Shown here: positions 49,628-62,380 of the stretch, piece after piece
Layout of the letters: every line of letters starts with the position of its first letter
Numbering within the stretch: the first letter of the stretch is position 1
NCBI RefSeq assembly: GCF_964204865.1
Contig: NC_135257.1
Span: 13,600,151 to 13,664,150 of the forward strand
Reading direction: 5' to 3'
Length of the DNA: 64,000 nt
Origin: Styela clava
Taxonomy: Eukaryota > Chordata > Ascidiacea > Stolidobranchia > Styelidae
The notes under the pieces: generated by a model
What the model saw: the letters and a program-made list of their open reading frames with translations, nothing else
The model's database searches: none
What the model was told of the DNA's origin: nothing
Translations under genes and position numbers: made by a program

Positions 49628-49925
49628 GTTTGTCATCTGCTTTCCATTGAAATGAGGGAGCTTGTGAATATTTAAAGAAATTGATAACGGCACACTATCA
49701 CTCACCATCAACGAAGTGCTGTCCGCAAACAGTGAAACACAAGTAAGATGGCTTCTGGACTTGACACCAAGCAGTTCTGCCAATAGGCAATAGATGATAT
49801 CCACATTGCGCGACGTTCAGGATCTTTTGAAATCAGTGGAATATTACTGAAGATCCATTTCGTTGTCTATACTATACGTACAGCCAACAGAACAACGAAA
49901 TAACCATTTTCAACAGCCAAACAAA
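49613..49925 (-). pseudogene. Broken THAP domain (right arm of foldback element)
   Basis: Inverted counterpart of 46630-46820. The minus strand reads KDPERRAMWISSIA and CGQHFVDGE in suitable frames, with a short insertion between them and a damaged N-terminal CxxxC part. Confidence 0.6.
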
Positions 49926-50693
49926 ACGCAAACGTATAATCCGACTTGCAACTGACAGGAGCCAAATGGACGTTTTTGTTTTATTGCCGTCCAGTAACAA
50001 TGTCACGTGACCCGTGCAAGTCCTCTATATTTACGATAATACGCATATCAAAATTCAGTCCTCTCTTGCCTTATAGGTGTTTTTTCCGGACGCTTTAGGC
50101 ATTTTGTCTGCTTGCCTTTTGTTAACTATATATATATATCTGGTAATATATTTTATGTATTTGCCTGTGAAACATCTGCCAATCATGATGTGATGTTATT
50201 TGACATTGAGGTATCTTGTACAGTTATTTGTCCCTCCCCCTTTGAAAGCTGACAATGCCCGATATCAGAACGTGTTTTCAGACACCGCACTTTAATAAGA
50301 AGCGGTATGTCACTCATACCGTGATTTATTACGGTAAAGTTTTGCCGATTCGGCGAAACGAGAGAAACAGACCAGACAATGACAGCAGTTAACGGATGTA
50401 CAGCATGTTTTTATCACTTTTATTTCATCATTTTTCTGCGCCTTCATCAACACTAAATTGTTGTGGAACTGGGTATGCTTCTACCAAATCAAGCATGATC
50501 TGATTCTAAAAGACTTTGCCACATAAAATTAGAAACTTAAGATTTACGAATGTGACAATTATTAGCGAGTTAAAGCATAAAATGAGAATTAATATTATTT
50601 GATATTTTCTAGACCACTGTATAATACGCACCCCCATATTTGTGACACTAAATTTGACCATGAAAGTGCGTATTATACACGGAGAAATACGGT

Positions 50694-51522
50694 GCTTTGT
50701 CTCGCCTTGCACTCCTTCTGCTGTTTCCATGGTAACTTGAACATCGGTGCTAGGAGTCGTTATTTGTTTCTGTGTATCGGGTGCCTCCTGGAAAATCAGG
50801 TTGCCTCGATTGTAATTTCTTCCTATACTCTTTTGCTAGTTTTTCTACTTTTTACTTATCGATTTTAATCGGTAAGTATGTTGATAGGTATTTGTCTGTC
50901 TGTCTGTATGTCTGTTAGATGCACGCGATATCTCACGAAAGCGAGATTGAATCTGCTCCAGATTTTGCATGTGCATTCATCTTATCTCGGACCAGAAGCC
51001 TATTGATTATGGGCGAATTATGTCGTATAATTAGCGAGTTATTAATTAATTAGTGATGGACACAAGGTGTCACAATGGAGTAAGAGCGCTGTTTTGGGGA
51101 TCCCCTAACTTTCGATCGATAAGTCTTCGGTCTCTGACCGATATTCTCGTTTATACTATTATCAATTACTGTTGGGTTTTTTTCACGGGTGTCGCTGCTC
51201 GATAGCCAGTCTTGGTTTCTCTCGACTCCTTTTCACCTCGGCTTACCAGTTTCGCCTCTTTTTACATACTGTATTAATTAGTGTATGGTACTTCATGTAT
51301 GGTGGATAAAATAAACTACTGATTACTGATTTGCATCGAACGTTATTGCAACACTGATATATATATTTAAATTACAAGTAATGTAGTCCAGTTTGTAAAC
51401 GCTTGTGTGAAGACATGGAAAAATCGCAATTTGATAAGAACGTGTCAAGCTTTGAAAGTATTGCTTGTGCTTAGGTTGTCTGTTACTGATTAAAATGAGA
51501 AGTAGTGTAAGACGCGAAAAAG
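50694..51522. other. Non-coding, no gene seen
   Basis: Includes a short (TCTG)n run near 50891-50908. ORFs are short and without motifs. Confidence 0.4.
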
Positions 51523-51594
51523 TGGAGATGCCGGGGATTGAACCCGGGGCCTCACACATGCGAAGCGTGCGCTCTACCACTGAGCTACATCCCC
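51523..51594 (-). tRNA. tRNA-Ala (CGC)
   Basis: A 72-nt alanine tRNA: acceptor GGGGATG/CATCTCC with G3-U70 and discriminator A, D arm GCTC/GAGC, anticodon loop TTCGCAT, T arm CCGGG/CCCGG with GGTTCAATCCC. A TTTTT terminator follows within a few nt. It lies 3 nt after a tRNA-Ser in the same sense with no T run between, so the two may be transcribed together. Confidence 0.93.
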
Positions 51595-51597
51595 AAT

Positions 51598-51679
51598 CGA
51601 CGAGGATGGGATTCGAACCCACGCGTGCAGAGCACAATGGATTAGCAGTCCATCGCCTTAACCACTCGGCCACCTCGTC
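51598..51679 (-). tRNA. tRNA-Ser (GCT)
   Basis: Third identical 82-nt tRNA-Ser(GCT) copy. It is upstream partner of the intact tRNA-Ala. Confidence 0.93.
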
Positions 51680-52309
51680 TACGAGAGATCAGCAGATGCT
51701 GTAAGCGTATATATAGTACACACTATTCTCTCGTTCTCGTGAATTCATATTTTCAGTCGTGTTGTAAATCAATGATTATGGTTCCGTCAATGAGTACGTT
51801 CACTGTGTAACCAATATAACGAAAATGTAAGTTTACACCACTGATATATGTGATGAAATTAACATTATTAGAATGTATTCAAGTGAAGTCATTCAGCCCT
51901 TTGTTATCCTTTAATGCCTCTTTGATTACCTTAAATTATCATATAATTTGGTCCAGTAGCTTTTCCAGTTCATTGGATATCAGTTGTTTACGTCTGGTAC
52001 TGGGTGGTTAGCTTCTTGTGCACTGTTTTGTCTCATTTGTGCTAAGCTGAGAATAAGTTTACTGAAGCCCAGTCTTTAGATTTTTATCTGATATTAAATA
52101 GCTTTTAAATGTGTATCTAGTAGGGGGTGCAGTGCGCTTATGAAATGTTGAGAAATATTAACTTATGCGTATATTTATGTCATAAATAGTTTATACATAG
52201 TATTGCAGCCATTAAAATCTTACAACTCTACCCACAAAAATTGTTGTTCCGATTATATACAAGCATATCTGCAGCGTTTAACTACCTAATGATCGTACAT
52301 TGTTAAATC
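51680..52309. other. Non-coding, no gene seen
   Basis: AT-rich sequence between the tRNA pair and the next Smad-type site. Nothing identified. Confidence 0.4.
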
Positions 52310-52359
52310 CAGGTGCCGAGACAGACGCGCGAGACTACCTGGCGCCACGTTCGCACCTG
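52310..52359. promoter_or_regulatory. Smad-type site with two E-boxes: AGAC-N5-GGCGCC
   Basis: E-box CAGGTG 52310-52315, AGAC 52332-52335, five bases, GGCGCC 52341-52346, then 7 nt and the E-box CACCTG 52354-52359. A further CAGAC at 52322-52326 is out of spacing. It lies 1.4 kb downstream of the second Id-like gene. Confidence 0.5.
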
Positions 52360-52985
52360 TGTTGTCAATACGCGGCACCGGTGTTTGATTGGATATCGCT
52401 ATTAAATATCTCCAATTCAGTAGTTCCGTTTCTCTCGAAAAGGCGCAAGTTTTAAACAAAGAAATCCCGACGGGCAATCTGATACTGTTTACAAATATTT
52501 TCACGGCAGCGAAGGGCCAGAGGCACGGAGAAACGGAAATATTGCTACATTCGACCACAAATTATTTGGGTACATTCGGTATATTTGACTCGGAAGTATT
52601 CAGGCTAAGATTACCCAAAATAAATGTCACGTTTCGTGAAAAATCAAATCTATTCACATGCTTCACATTTCGGATATTGAGAAATTATATTGACCCACAG
52701 GCTTCGTCAATAGCAATATAATATATATAGGCACTACGCGCTATGGAGTGTAGTAATCATTTTAGTCGTCTTTGTCAGACCATTATGTAATTAAAAATTG
52801 TCATTGCTGAATAAAAGTTGTAACAAAGATGCACATGCCTGTTGTGTAATGACAATAATAGTCAAATATTGCGGTAAAATGATGAAATTCCATCTAATAA
52901 ACTGACATTGTATTTGCACCTGCTTATCCAGGTGGTCGCGTTAAATATTTTCAGGTTGCTGACGAAAGATAGGGGCATACCCAGG

Positions 52986-53162
52986 TCATCGTCTCTTCCT
53001 GTGACGCATGACCATGCTTAAGTATCGTATACCGAGAATTAAAGGAATAACCCAAGCAACTAACTTGGATGAAATGTATTGATGAATGTATTCCAATATT
53101 GGCCCAAACTTAACGACGGTATAGTTATGTTCTTCGTATGTCAAATTCACGGCGAACGGCAT
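52986..53162 (-). CDS. Possible small membrane protein ORF or GPCR-like exon relic (weak)
   Basis: An ATG at 53162 opens a 58-codon frame: MPFAVNLTYEEHNYTVV with two N-glycosylation sequons (NLT, NYT), a hydrophobic segment LVAWVIPLILGI, then YLSMVMRHRKRR and stop. This layout recalls the N-terminus and first helix of a rhodopsin-type receptor, but the GN pair of helix 1 is absent and no later helices follow. It may be chance. Confidence 0.2.
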   Translation of the reverse strand: MPFAVNLTYEEHNYTVVKFGPILEYIHQYISSKLVAWVIPLILGIRYLSMVMRHRKRR

Positions 53163-53517
53163 AGAAAGGGGAGTGTTTATAGTGTTATTTCGCACCTGTA
53201 CCCATATTTACCAAGTCATGAGTTCAGCAACTTCTGAAATTGAGTTATCTTCTACTCTGGGTGCACAGTATTTGTTACGCTGACTCCTTGTATATATTTG
53301 CAATGCCTTTGAAAGCTTGGTTATGGGAAGAAAATGATAGACATTATATGGAAACAAAATTACTATTATTAAATTACAAAATCGACCAGACAATACGCTA
53401 TGAACACTGCGAGTAATCGTGTGGAACGATTTTGTTTTCAACATGACATGTATGCGTCAATAGTTCAGTTCCTGGATACCTGTTTCACAACAAACGCATC
53501 TTTTGTTCATTTTATAC

Positions 53518-53523
53518 TTTATT
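53518..53523 (-). terminator. AATAAA poly(A) signal
   Basis: Minus-strand AATAAA about 280 nt after the stop of the second Id-like gene. Confidence 0.45.
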
Positions 53524-53800
53524 GCATTTCAAAAAAACATGACACTTTAATTTTATAGTAAATTACAAAATATTTTGCATGCATGAATGTTGGCATGGTT
53601 TATCTTCATGCAACATGTCTCTTTGCCCTTCATTTTCTCCTCTCGACGGAAAACGTTCGTGTTGGATTTTGGCCGATTTATTTTTGACGATATCCGTACA
53701 TTAGCTTCTTGATTTGACAGCATACATGTATCTTCTATTGAAGATATCAGTAGAGGTTTGTTGTCGGTTGAAGTATCTTCATTTGCCTCTGGTGAGCATT

Positions 53801-54061
53801 TCAATCTTCTAGGACTTCTGTTAAATGTCTTATGTAGTCGATCGCATTCTGCATTATATCCAAATCTGATAGTTCTGATTTCTTTTGCGAAGTTGACGGT
53901 ACAACTGATTTCAGTTTTTCGTACAAATCTGACAATGCACATTCATCTGTTGAATGACGGTAAATCTTCTTTGAACTCGAGGAAACTTTATGCATAGGAT
54001 TCCAACATTTTGCATTGGCTAAACTTGAACAAGCGTTGCGTTTCATGAACGAAGGCTTCAT
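53801..54061 (-). CDS. Id-type HLH protein, single exon, 86 aa
   Basis: Second HLH regulator without a basic region, a paralogue of the gene at 35845-36297. The HLH covers about residues 41-84: helix 1 ALSDLYEKLKSVVP, loop STSQKKSELS, helix 2 DLDIMQNAIDYIRHLTEVLE. It shares EKLKSVVP and DL.IMQ.AI.YI.L with its paralogue. The start is the ATG at 54061 (MKPSFMKRN), 88-95 nt downstream of a TATAAATA box. The protein ends three residues after helix 2, unusually short. An overlapping frame just beyond resembles the C-terminal tail of the paralogue, so a frameshift or base error near 53803 is possible. It should act by binding bHLH partners. Confidence 0.85.
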   Translation of the reverse strand: MKPSFMKRNACSSLANAKCWNPMHKVSSSSKKIYRHSTDECALSDLYEKLKSVVPSTSQKKSELSDLDIMQNAIDYIRHLTEVLED

Positions 54062-54148
54062 CTTTTCAATTGATTTCAAAACCTGAGGTTAACTTTCTTA
54101 GCAATTGATACTTTTCAAGTTGGTATGACTTCGCTGGCGAGATTACCG

Positions 54149-54156
54149 TATTTATA
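54149..54156 (-). promoter_or_regulatory. TATA box of the second Id-like gene
   Basis: TATAAATA on the minus strand, 88-95 nt upstream of the ATG. This implies a short 5'UTR of about 60 nt. Confidence 0.6.
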
Positions 54157-54273
54157 TGCCACTATTCTTTTTTCTTTTGTGTCTGTACATTTATTCTCTT
54201 CGATCTTCTATCGGCTGCGCCACGGACTCCCGCTATGCGTCTAGCGGCAAAATGTGTAATTACCGTGAGAGAT

Positions 54274-54290
54274 AGCGCCAACTGCAGGTG
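54274..54290. promoter_or_regulatory. Half module in the second Id-like promoter: AGCGCC-N5-CAGGTG
   Basis: AGCGCC (54274-54279; GGCGCT on the other strand), five bases, then the E-box CAGGTG (54285-54290), about 120 nt upstream of the TATA box. The CAGAC half is missing, so this is a partial version of the distal modules. Confidence 0.4.
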
Positions 54291-57200
54291 CACCGCGTGT
54301 ATCGTTAATATCCCTGCTGCAGTAACTGATTTGTTGTCATTTAATATCATTTAGCGGCTCTTTTATTCTGGGAATAAGTGTGATGTGCAGTATAGTAATC
54401 AAAACAGATCTTCGGACAAGTTATAAAATTATGATAGCGTCTGCACGCTTGCACGTGTTCTGTGACGTCTTAGCCAATTAACCACAATTTGGCTCAAGGT
54501 ACCAACATTTTTATTGGATAGTTGACCGATTTCATCATTTTAAGCCACGAACCAATTTTCATTATTTTACGATTTAGAACGTGTGATTCATCCCGCATAT
54601 TGAAAAAGTAGTACACTGAAAAAATTGTAATAATTGATATTAAACAATGCTTTCATAGTTACGTAGAAAAGTGTGCAACATTGTCGACAAATGAAAAAAT
54701 GATTTATTCGGTCTGTGAACATTTTCATTGGTTAGCGAAATCCAAATAGTATGGTGACGACTGAATGGTAAAATAACACTAGTAATAGTTTCAAAATAGA
54801 AGTAATAATTGATGATTAAGATTTACAGTCTTCATATGGATAGAGCTACACCAGAAGCAACGACAGTGTATTTTTCTTATTTATTTGCTTCAACCATCTG
54901 AATATTCGCCTGGACAATAATTAATCAACATTCAATGCTCGACGACTTGGACGACAAAACCGAAATCAAGTTTTGTATCGCGTTCCATTTTTATGATTGG
55001 CCTCGAAATGAATTTTATACATTAGTGAAACCTATATTATATATTTGTTTATTCAAAATTGATAAAAAAAAAACTCTCATCACACGTGTGTTCTCTAATG
55101 ACGTTGAATGAAACATTCCATTATAATTTAGCATAGTGACTCGAAGACCGAATTATGCTTAAGTTTGGTGGCGTAGATTTTGAATTGAGTTCATTACATG
55201 GTGGCGAATCAAAAAATAAGTTGACTGAAGCCTGTAACAACGTAGCCAATTTGGTACAATAGTTTATTTATTTCACGAATATACCATGCGATAGGAATTT
55301 TTGCATAGACCATGCTCCTTTTTCTAAACATTCGATTTTGAGCCACGAAACAAAATTACAATAATGACTGATTTAAAATTTACAACGAGAGGAAGTTGTA
55401 AATTTTTTATTTGTTTTAACTTCAATCAAATAATAGCAAGTAAACAATACTGCTTATTGCACTATACAATTGCATTAAAAGTTAACATCTGACCATTAGA
55501 ATATTCCTGCAACAGAGAGTATCACAATCCATCTTTACGATTTTGTATTTGTAAACACCTTCGACATTTCCGATATTATAATCAACACCTGTTTTACTAA
55601 TGACAGTGAAGACTTGTAGAAAATCATGTATGACCACGTATGACCCCATGCAAATAGATGGGTAAGGTAAGGTAAGCCGATAATTGCGCAGCGTATCGTA
55701 ATACCTACAATCGTTTTAGTAAACGTTTGTTTCGATGGATTGTTTTGATTCTTCGAGAAGTATTTTATAGCGATGAGAAAATTCCTTTCATTTATTGCGT
55801 ATTGACTTTCCAAATTTGGCTTCTACCATCGTAAAAGTGATATGACGTTTAATACTCTAAGGAAAACGTGAACATGTTTATGCATAACACGGTGTCAAAA
55901 TATATAGTTATAGCTCAATTGAAGATGAGAACTTGCTCCAATACACCTGTGAACAGGTGTCAGTCACACATTCAAGCAGGACGGAAACAATATAAATTTA
56001 CGACAGAGAAAAACCTTTGATCAACGTATTATAAAAATTACAACGATGTGAAGTATTGGTATGAAAATGTTACAATATCGCACCTTTTTACCTGGTGTGG
56101 GAGAAGACTGTTCGCCATGCGATACATGCTATTCCCAAGCGTAATACTTGACGCAGTGCTGCTTCCACGTTTACAGGCCTTGCTTATTACACTATTACTA
56201 TCCGTTTTAGCAAAACTAACGTTAACCATGAAAGTGTGGTTTGTCGTATAAAATGTCGCGCAACGACGTCACAAAGTAATTTTAATTTTAATAGTAATTT
56301 TAAACGAGTTTGATGATAAAACTAAATATAAAAAATTAGGATTGGAAGCAAAAGTTGTCCAAACATTAACGTATAGCGAATATGGATTATTTATAAGAAT
56401 TTTTTTTTTTTCTTTGGCGGATCAGAAGTTTTTCCAAACTCGGATCAGTGTCTTTAAGACACGTCATATCCGAGTTATATCGGTCAAAAGAAGTATGAGC
56501 ATTGTTTACACAACAGCGTATAACAACAACATGCACGGATATTGATGTCTATGTGGTAGCCCAATATCTCTAAACGGTGGGGGACATTCAGGTGACAATT
56601 GTGGTCATGTATGCACTTCTACATCTAACTGTGTTTGTTTATTTGATTTTACAAATCATAAGAAAATAGTGTTGATTCATGGGACTTGCTGAATTATGAA
56701 AATCGAACGAACAAAAAAACTACATGATTTGTATAAGTCCTACGTTTATTACCATGATAAAGTAGCGGACTATTTGGTTTCACTCGCAATAACCTGTATA
56801 ATTCGACCCAATGAATTTAAAGTGGAAAACAAAGATCGAAATATTTTCATTTTATAAGTTAATCTCCAACCCTAGTTCATTCAATCTCTCCAAATAACAT
56901 CGTTTCTACTTGATTTGCCATCAATTGAATCCAGGTGTTTGAAAATTTCTAGTTTATGATTGTTTTTGTAGTTGCAGCTGGGTCTTCGGTGCACAACCAT
57001 GAAATACTTTCATGAAAAATTTAGTTAGAAAAACAGAAAAAAGTCCTGATCCAGTCATCTGCTCATTGTTTATATTGCCCACGTGCCACGAGTTACCCTT
57101 TCCGCCACATGAGTGAACCAGACAGCAAAATTACTGAAATCTAAATTTATCACCCTGCATTTCCTAGTATCTTTACTAGATATAACTTCATGCTATCGCG

Positions 57201-60200
57201 AATGCTCATACTGATATTTATTTGTTCAGTCCGTACTAAACTATGAGAATTTGCAATGATACCTATGCTAATAGCTGAGGTTATCATAAAATTGAGCTAT
57301 ATGCAATCAGGCTTCAGTAACTTTCCATATGAAATTATAATTGTGGCTCTGCACAACTCAGAAATTTTTGAAGCGTTTGTCACGAATTAAGAGTCTCAAC
57401 GTGCTTACTTACTTGGCCTAGAGTTGCTAGCAAAGATGTAACTATTTTAGGCTTTATATGCGTAAGTTTTGGATTTTGTTTATATATTATACCAAGTATT
57501 ATACATTTCATACTTAGTGAGCAAAGAAAGCAATTGCGGTATGAAAATATTTGATTTACTATGCTATTCTAACGCTATAAATTTTTCACATTTTCTGTGT
57601 ATCAAGTGACCGGTATATGTTTTGATTGTATTGGTATTGTCAGACTTGTTTTGAAACGCCTAAGTGACTTTGAAGAGTGTTTGGTAAATTTAGACGACTC
57701 AACAATGCGGTGAATATTATGACGTTGTATCAGGATGTCTGACTTCGTAAATAAAATCGTCGTGTTTTTTTTTTAGAAAATTCAAAATAAATGAATTATA
57801 TAATAAGCAGATAAAATTAAGCTGACTCTAAGCTGAAATTCTGTTTTAAAGATTATCGTAGCACATAACGAAAAAAAGTCCCGTCAAATGTAATAAATTG
57901 TATACAACTTGAAAAAGGAACATTTAAATATGACACATTTAAAGAAGAAATGGACCTATTGATAGACATTTTGGCAAATTGATGAATTGCTATGCTACTA
58001 CTATGCAATATAAAGAGTCATTTTAATTAAAAAAAATCACATCCAATTAGTTTAAATTTGTGAAAGTTTTGTTAAAGATGTTCATGGGTTCGTTACAATA
58101 CCTCAAGTTAGGCCTGCATTGATAAAACTATGACATAGCGGGATCTGCTTAACAAGTGGCATATGTCCACGGACTACCTTCATGTTCACTTGTTGTTTAT
58201 TGCTTTCTTGTTTATAGTTTGTTTAAAATGAAATTGATTTCTTGTACATCATACACATAGTGAATTTTGAACAAGTAGTCCTACTAACTTCATAAAAAAT
58301 CCATCATATGTGAGCGTTCATCTTTATTTACCACTAGAGGAATACTGCCTATGTGTTAGACGAAAAGGAGAAATTGACTTCAATTTAATTACATAAATAG
58401 CAGTGAGCAAGGAAATTGTACCCATAAATTACATTTATCGTTACTATTTACAAATACCTTTCATGAACCTTCCGCATTTAATTATTTCACACCTGGACGT
58501 TTTATTTGTTTATCGCGTGAATAGAAGGCGATCATTAAAATAAGAAAACACTGCATTGTCGAATAAATCGATGTATTCGGAAGTGTCAGAATGTCGTCAT
58601 GTAACTGTTTGTGATTCGCGCCCATTTCTCATTGTTATTATGCCGATATATGGCAAGATGGGTGACGTGAACACTGCATGGATGTAGTTTTCCCCACTGC
58701 CCATGTCTATGCACACGAAACTATTTACCGGTTGACTATTCTTATATTTGATTGGCATTGTTGACAGATGAGAGATAGTGCTGCAAAGCAGTTTTTTTTG
58801 TCATGTTCATGCTTAATAAAAATATTTCATTTTCACTTATGTCGTAAATTCAGGCCGTTAGCATATCAATGTAAGGAGGAGACATATCAAATAGTTTGTT
58901 TCTCCTAAAGCGTTTGGCGATAATTCCGATAATAAAAGTTGTTCTTGTTTGTCCAATAAATTCAGAATTTGGTCAAGTTTTATTATCGTGTAGTCATTTT
59001 AATGAGATGGACAGGCTTCGTATGTGTCAAAATATACAGGTGCCAAACTAAAATACAGTTGTGCAAGTTTTCTCCGTTTTTTGATCTGTTATTCTGATCT
59101 GATGATTTTATCTTATTTTTATGTACGCGACATTATCTAAATCGATAATTATCCTTGACAAAGGTGTGCTACTCAAACAGATTGCAAGCAAAAAAGTATG
59201 AAAATATTCAGAATAATCAGAAAAATCATGGGTCACACATCTGCCTTTTCCCAAAGTAGGAGAAAAGGATTTCAGAAATTGTCCGAAGCCGTTTTCGAGT
59301 GCCTATGCAACGTCTTGCGTTATGACTCAAAAGTTTGATGCGATGCTTTGGTTAGCCATGCTATAAAAATACCGTTATCCGGTGATGAACACCATGATGA
59401 AAGTAAAGTATAAAAGCAATAAATGAAGACTTAAAACCGATTAAGACTTCTTGGGTCAAGAACAGAAAGTGGTGGAAATACGAGCGTCACGAAACCATAC
59501 CTAAAGGTATAAATTGTTGAAGAGTCATTCCATGTCACTGGCTTATTCTTGAGAAATTATCTATTCTTATCAACAGGTAATACGTTTTTTGATGGTCATT
59601 TCGAAAATCGCTACTTATCAGCATTACGCCGAGCATTAACGAATTCCATCCAGTTATAAACATGTCATATCTGATGGAATACAGCCACCTGTTTTATACA
59701 AACAACGTTAGAATAACAAACACATAGTTAGATTTACATATCGTTTGGAAATTTTATATAACATCTACTCAACTATGGCCGAACCCTGTATTGCACCTCA
59801 AGAGTGAATTTCAATACTAGCCCACACTTGGTTGGTTGTGTGTTAATGATTAACTTATCAGATGCTTGATTCGTATATGCATCACACTATTATCTTGTTA
59901 ATCGGACGTTTTGTTTGGACTGATTGCTCCATTAGTAACATCTGCGTTGGTGAACTTGGGTTTAAGGTCACAAGAAAACGGTTTTCATGTACTTAGTCAA
60001 GAGTGGATAATATGCAGCGCATAAATGAGTATTTTGTTGCCAAGAAAGTGCTTCATTTTCAGGAGTGCGTCTGACTTGCAAAGGAAATGATGTATTTGAT
60101 ATTTTATTTTCTAACGAGTGTCCCCAGAAACGGTAGCGGTTCTTCATTTCATCCACTTTTTATAATACCGTTACAAAATATAAACATATAGTTGCTGTAT

Positions 60201-62024
60201 CAATTCGGACCATAGGTGTAAAATAACAATAAAAAACTGAAAAAAAAACTGGATGACATTGCCATACCTGAAAATTTCTTTTTATTACAAAATTAGTAAT
60301 TCAATACGTGACACTGAGAAGACACATCATATACCTTCTTATCATCAACATAGAACCAATTGGTAGATGGAGCTGATAAAAACTTTCTAAAAAATAACAG
60401 GTGATGACCTCATTTTAGAAAACTCACTGGTATACAAATAGCATTTAGATTTAGAGAGAATAAATAACGCACACATTATAAATTCATTTTCTTTTTTTAG
60501 TCGTTGATTTGCTAGACATCAAAAAGACAATGGCTAACCTAAAAACCACTAAATTAGCCGTTCTCTGATTGAATTATAAAAGAAATTGTGATAATTGAAG
60601 CCCATCCTTTGAAACCATATTTCTGGAATTATGAACGTTGCTAATTAATCCCAGATGTTATTCGGAAGTTTCCAATTATCACTATTCATTCATCTTCTAT
60701 GTCTATCAAGTAAATGGACTATACTCTTCCTATATATAATTCGAGCATATTGTAATATAGCTAACACAAAATCGTGCTTGACTGATGAGTAAATATATAT
60801 ATATATATATATATAAATGACTCGGCCCAGCAACAGCTCATACACGTCCGTGGAAAGTAAATACAGCGCAACGTGGTACAGAATATAAATGGGCGCAGTA
60901 TGAAAAACTGAAAATTGAATGGCAGTTAAATATGCGCGTGAGCAACATTATACATATTGAACACATATAGAGTGTGTATTCTACTTGAAAACTAATCGAA
61001 CAATTATATAGATAGTTATTGAACAATTTTGTTTTGAATAATTTATTCATAAAGAAGATTGAGTAAAGGTTAGATTTTGTTGCGTTTCGATGATTATGAG
61101 GCAAATTTTGCGAACGATTTCAATCTTACTTTACTATATGTTTTGCAGTGCACCTGGATGAGGAATCAATTAATCAACTTATCTTCGCATGATGTCCATC
61201 GAAAAGGCAAAGTTACCAAAATTGATAATGAAATATTAATTTGATTTTGCTCAATTCATCATCATGATACGTCATAAGATAATTTGCCAGTATCCGCCAT
61301 ATCATAATTAACCGCCTTTAGGCTTTTAATACTGCTTAGTTTTGTCGCAAAAAGTATGGGATATGTATGAGCAATGTAATTCAACGTATGCGTATGAGTG
61401 ATTAAAATTACAATTTAAATATTTCGGAGCACAGCAAATTTATCCTTTTAGCAGTGCCATGCAATCGAATTTGTTGATATTTGAATATATTCTTTTTATT
61501 TTTCTTACAAAATTTTAAATTGTTTGTATATTTCGGCAAAAAGCTCAAAAAAGTAAATTAAAAATGCTCTAAATTCCCATTAGATCCATCTACTAATAAA
61601 ATGAATTGTACCAGGTGAGGGATATGCTAAGATATTGACAAAATATTACCATTGCTCAAATTGTTATTGCCGGAAATAACATGAAAATAGACCCTATCTA
61701 ACGATTTATCCAATGCACATATTGAAAGGAAAATCCAACACACACAAAATAACTCAGTTTTACTGTAATAGTATACGTTTTCGTATTGAATTTTATTTCG
61801 AAATATTTTCTTCTCCCTGCGAGGGACAGCAAATAAAAGTCGACAGCGTGAATATCGTACGCGGTGTTTTAATGTCATTTATGAACTGCAGCTGAGCGCT
61901 AGGATGCCGCTTGGAAATATATGACCACCTGCGTTTAGCCATGAAAAGTTTATCCAGAGAAACTTAAATGTAGTTAAACAATCGCAGGCGCGATATATCA
62001 AAGTCAGTTAATAGGCGACATGCT
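54291..62024. other. Long non-coding region, no gene seen
   Basis: About 7.7 kb upstream of the second Id-like gene. It is strongly AT-rich, with an (AT)n run at 60793-60814 and no ORF with a recognisable motif. It could be a regulatory desert; I see no specific element in it. Confidence 0.45.
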
Positions 62025-62050
62025 CAGACTGAGAGGCGCCAAGGCACCTG
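62025..62050. promoter_or_regulatory. Smad/E-box module: CAGAC-N5-GGCGCC-N4-CACCTG
   Basis: CAGAC 62025-62029, GGCGCC 62035-62040, AAGG, E-box CACCTG 62045-62050. It lies 356 bp from a second module in the same orientation and within a locally GC-richer stretch (about 61.99-62.54 kb), which looks like an enhancer. Confidence 0.6.
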
Positions 62051-62380
62051 GTTAAATTGTTGCGCCTCTTCAATTCATTACGCGTCGGCACACGCTCTTT
62101 AACCCTATGCTCGCTACGACTCAGCTGTTTAAAAATTTGATAATCGTTAAAAATTGTGGATTTGTCAAATTTTCTCTCCTAAAACTCTTCCACAATTAAA
62201 TATCTCGTCTCGGGGAAAGATTTACAAAAAAAAAAACGAGAAAAGAGTGGGAAAGTGTGAAGGAATTTTTCGAGAGTGGCAAAATTCTATCATAAAAAAG
62301 TCACGGGGCCAAAGCTTTTTATATTTCTCTCGTATTTTGTTTTCCTCCGAATTTTGAGGGCAGGCAAATCAACAATCTGC

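Larger units (their letters stand above)
46434..50693. mobile_element. 4.26-kb foldback transposon with THAP-type remnant
   Basis: The 28-bp perfect terminal inverted repeats (46434-46461 and 50666-50693) begin ACCGTATTTCTCCGTGTATA. Similarity continues inward. The left arm, to about 47330, matches the right arm from about 49061 in reverse, with an extra piece in the right arm around 50060-50660. About 47330-49060 is unpaired. Both arms carry a broken THAP zinc-finger reading, so the ends are inverted copies of a transposase 5' region. THAP domains occur in P-element-like and Kolobok-like transposases. The flanks give no clear target duplication, so the superfamily is open. Confidence 0.75.
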
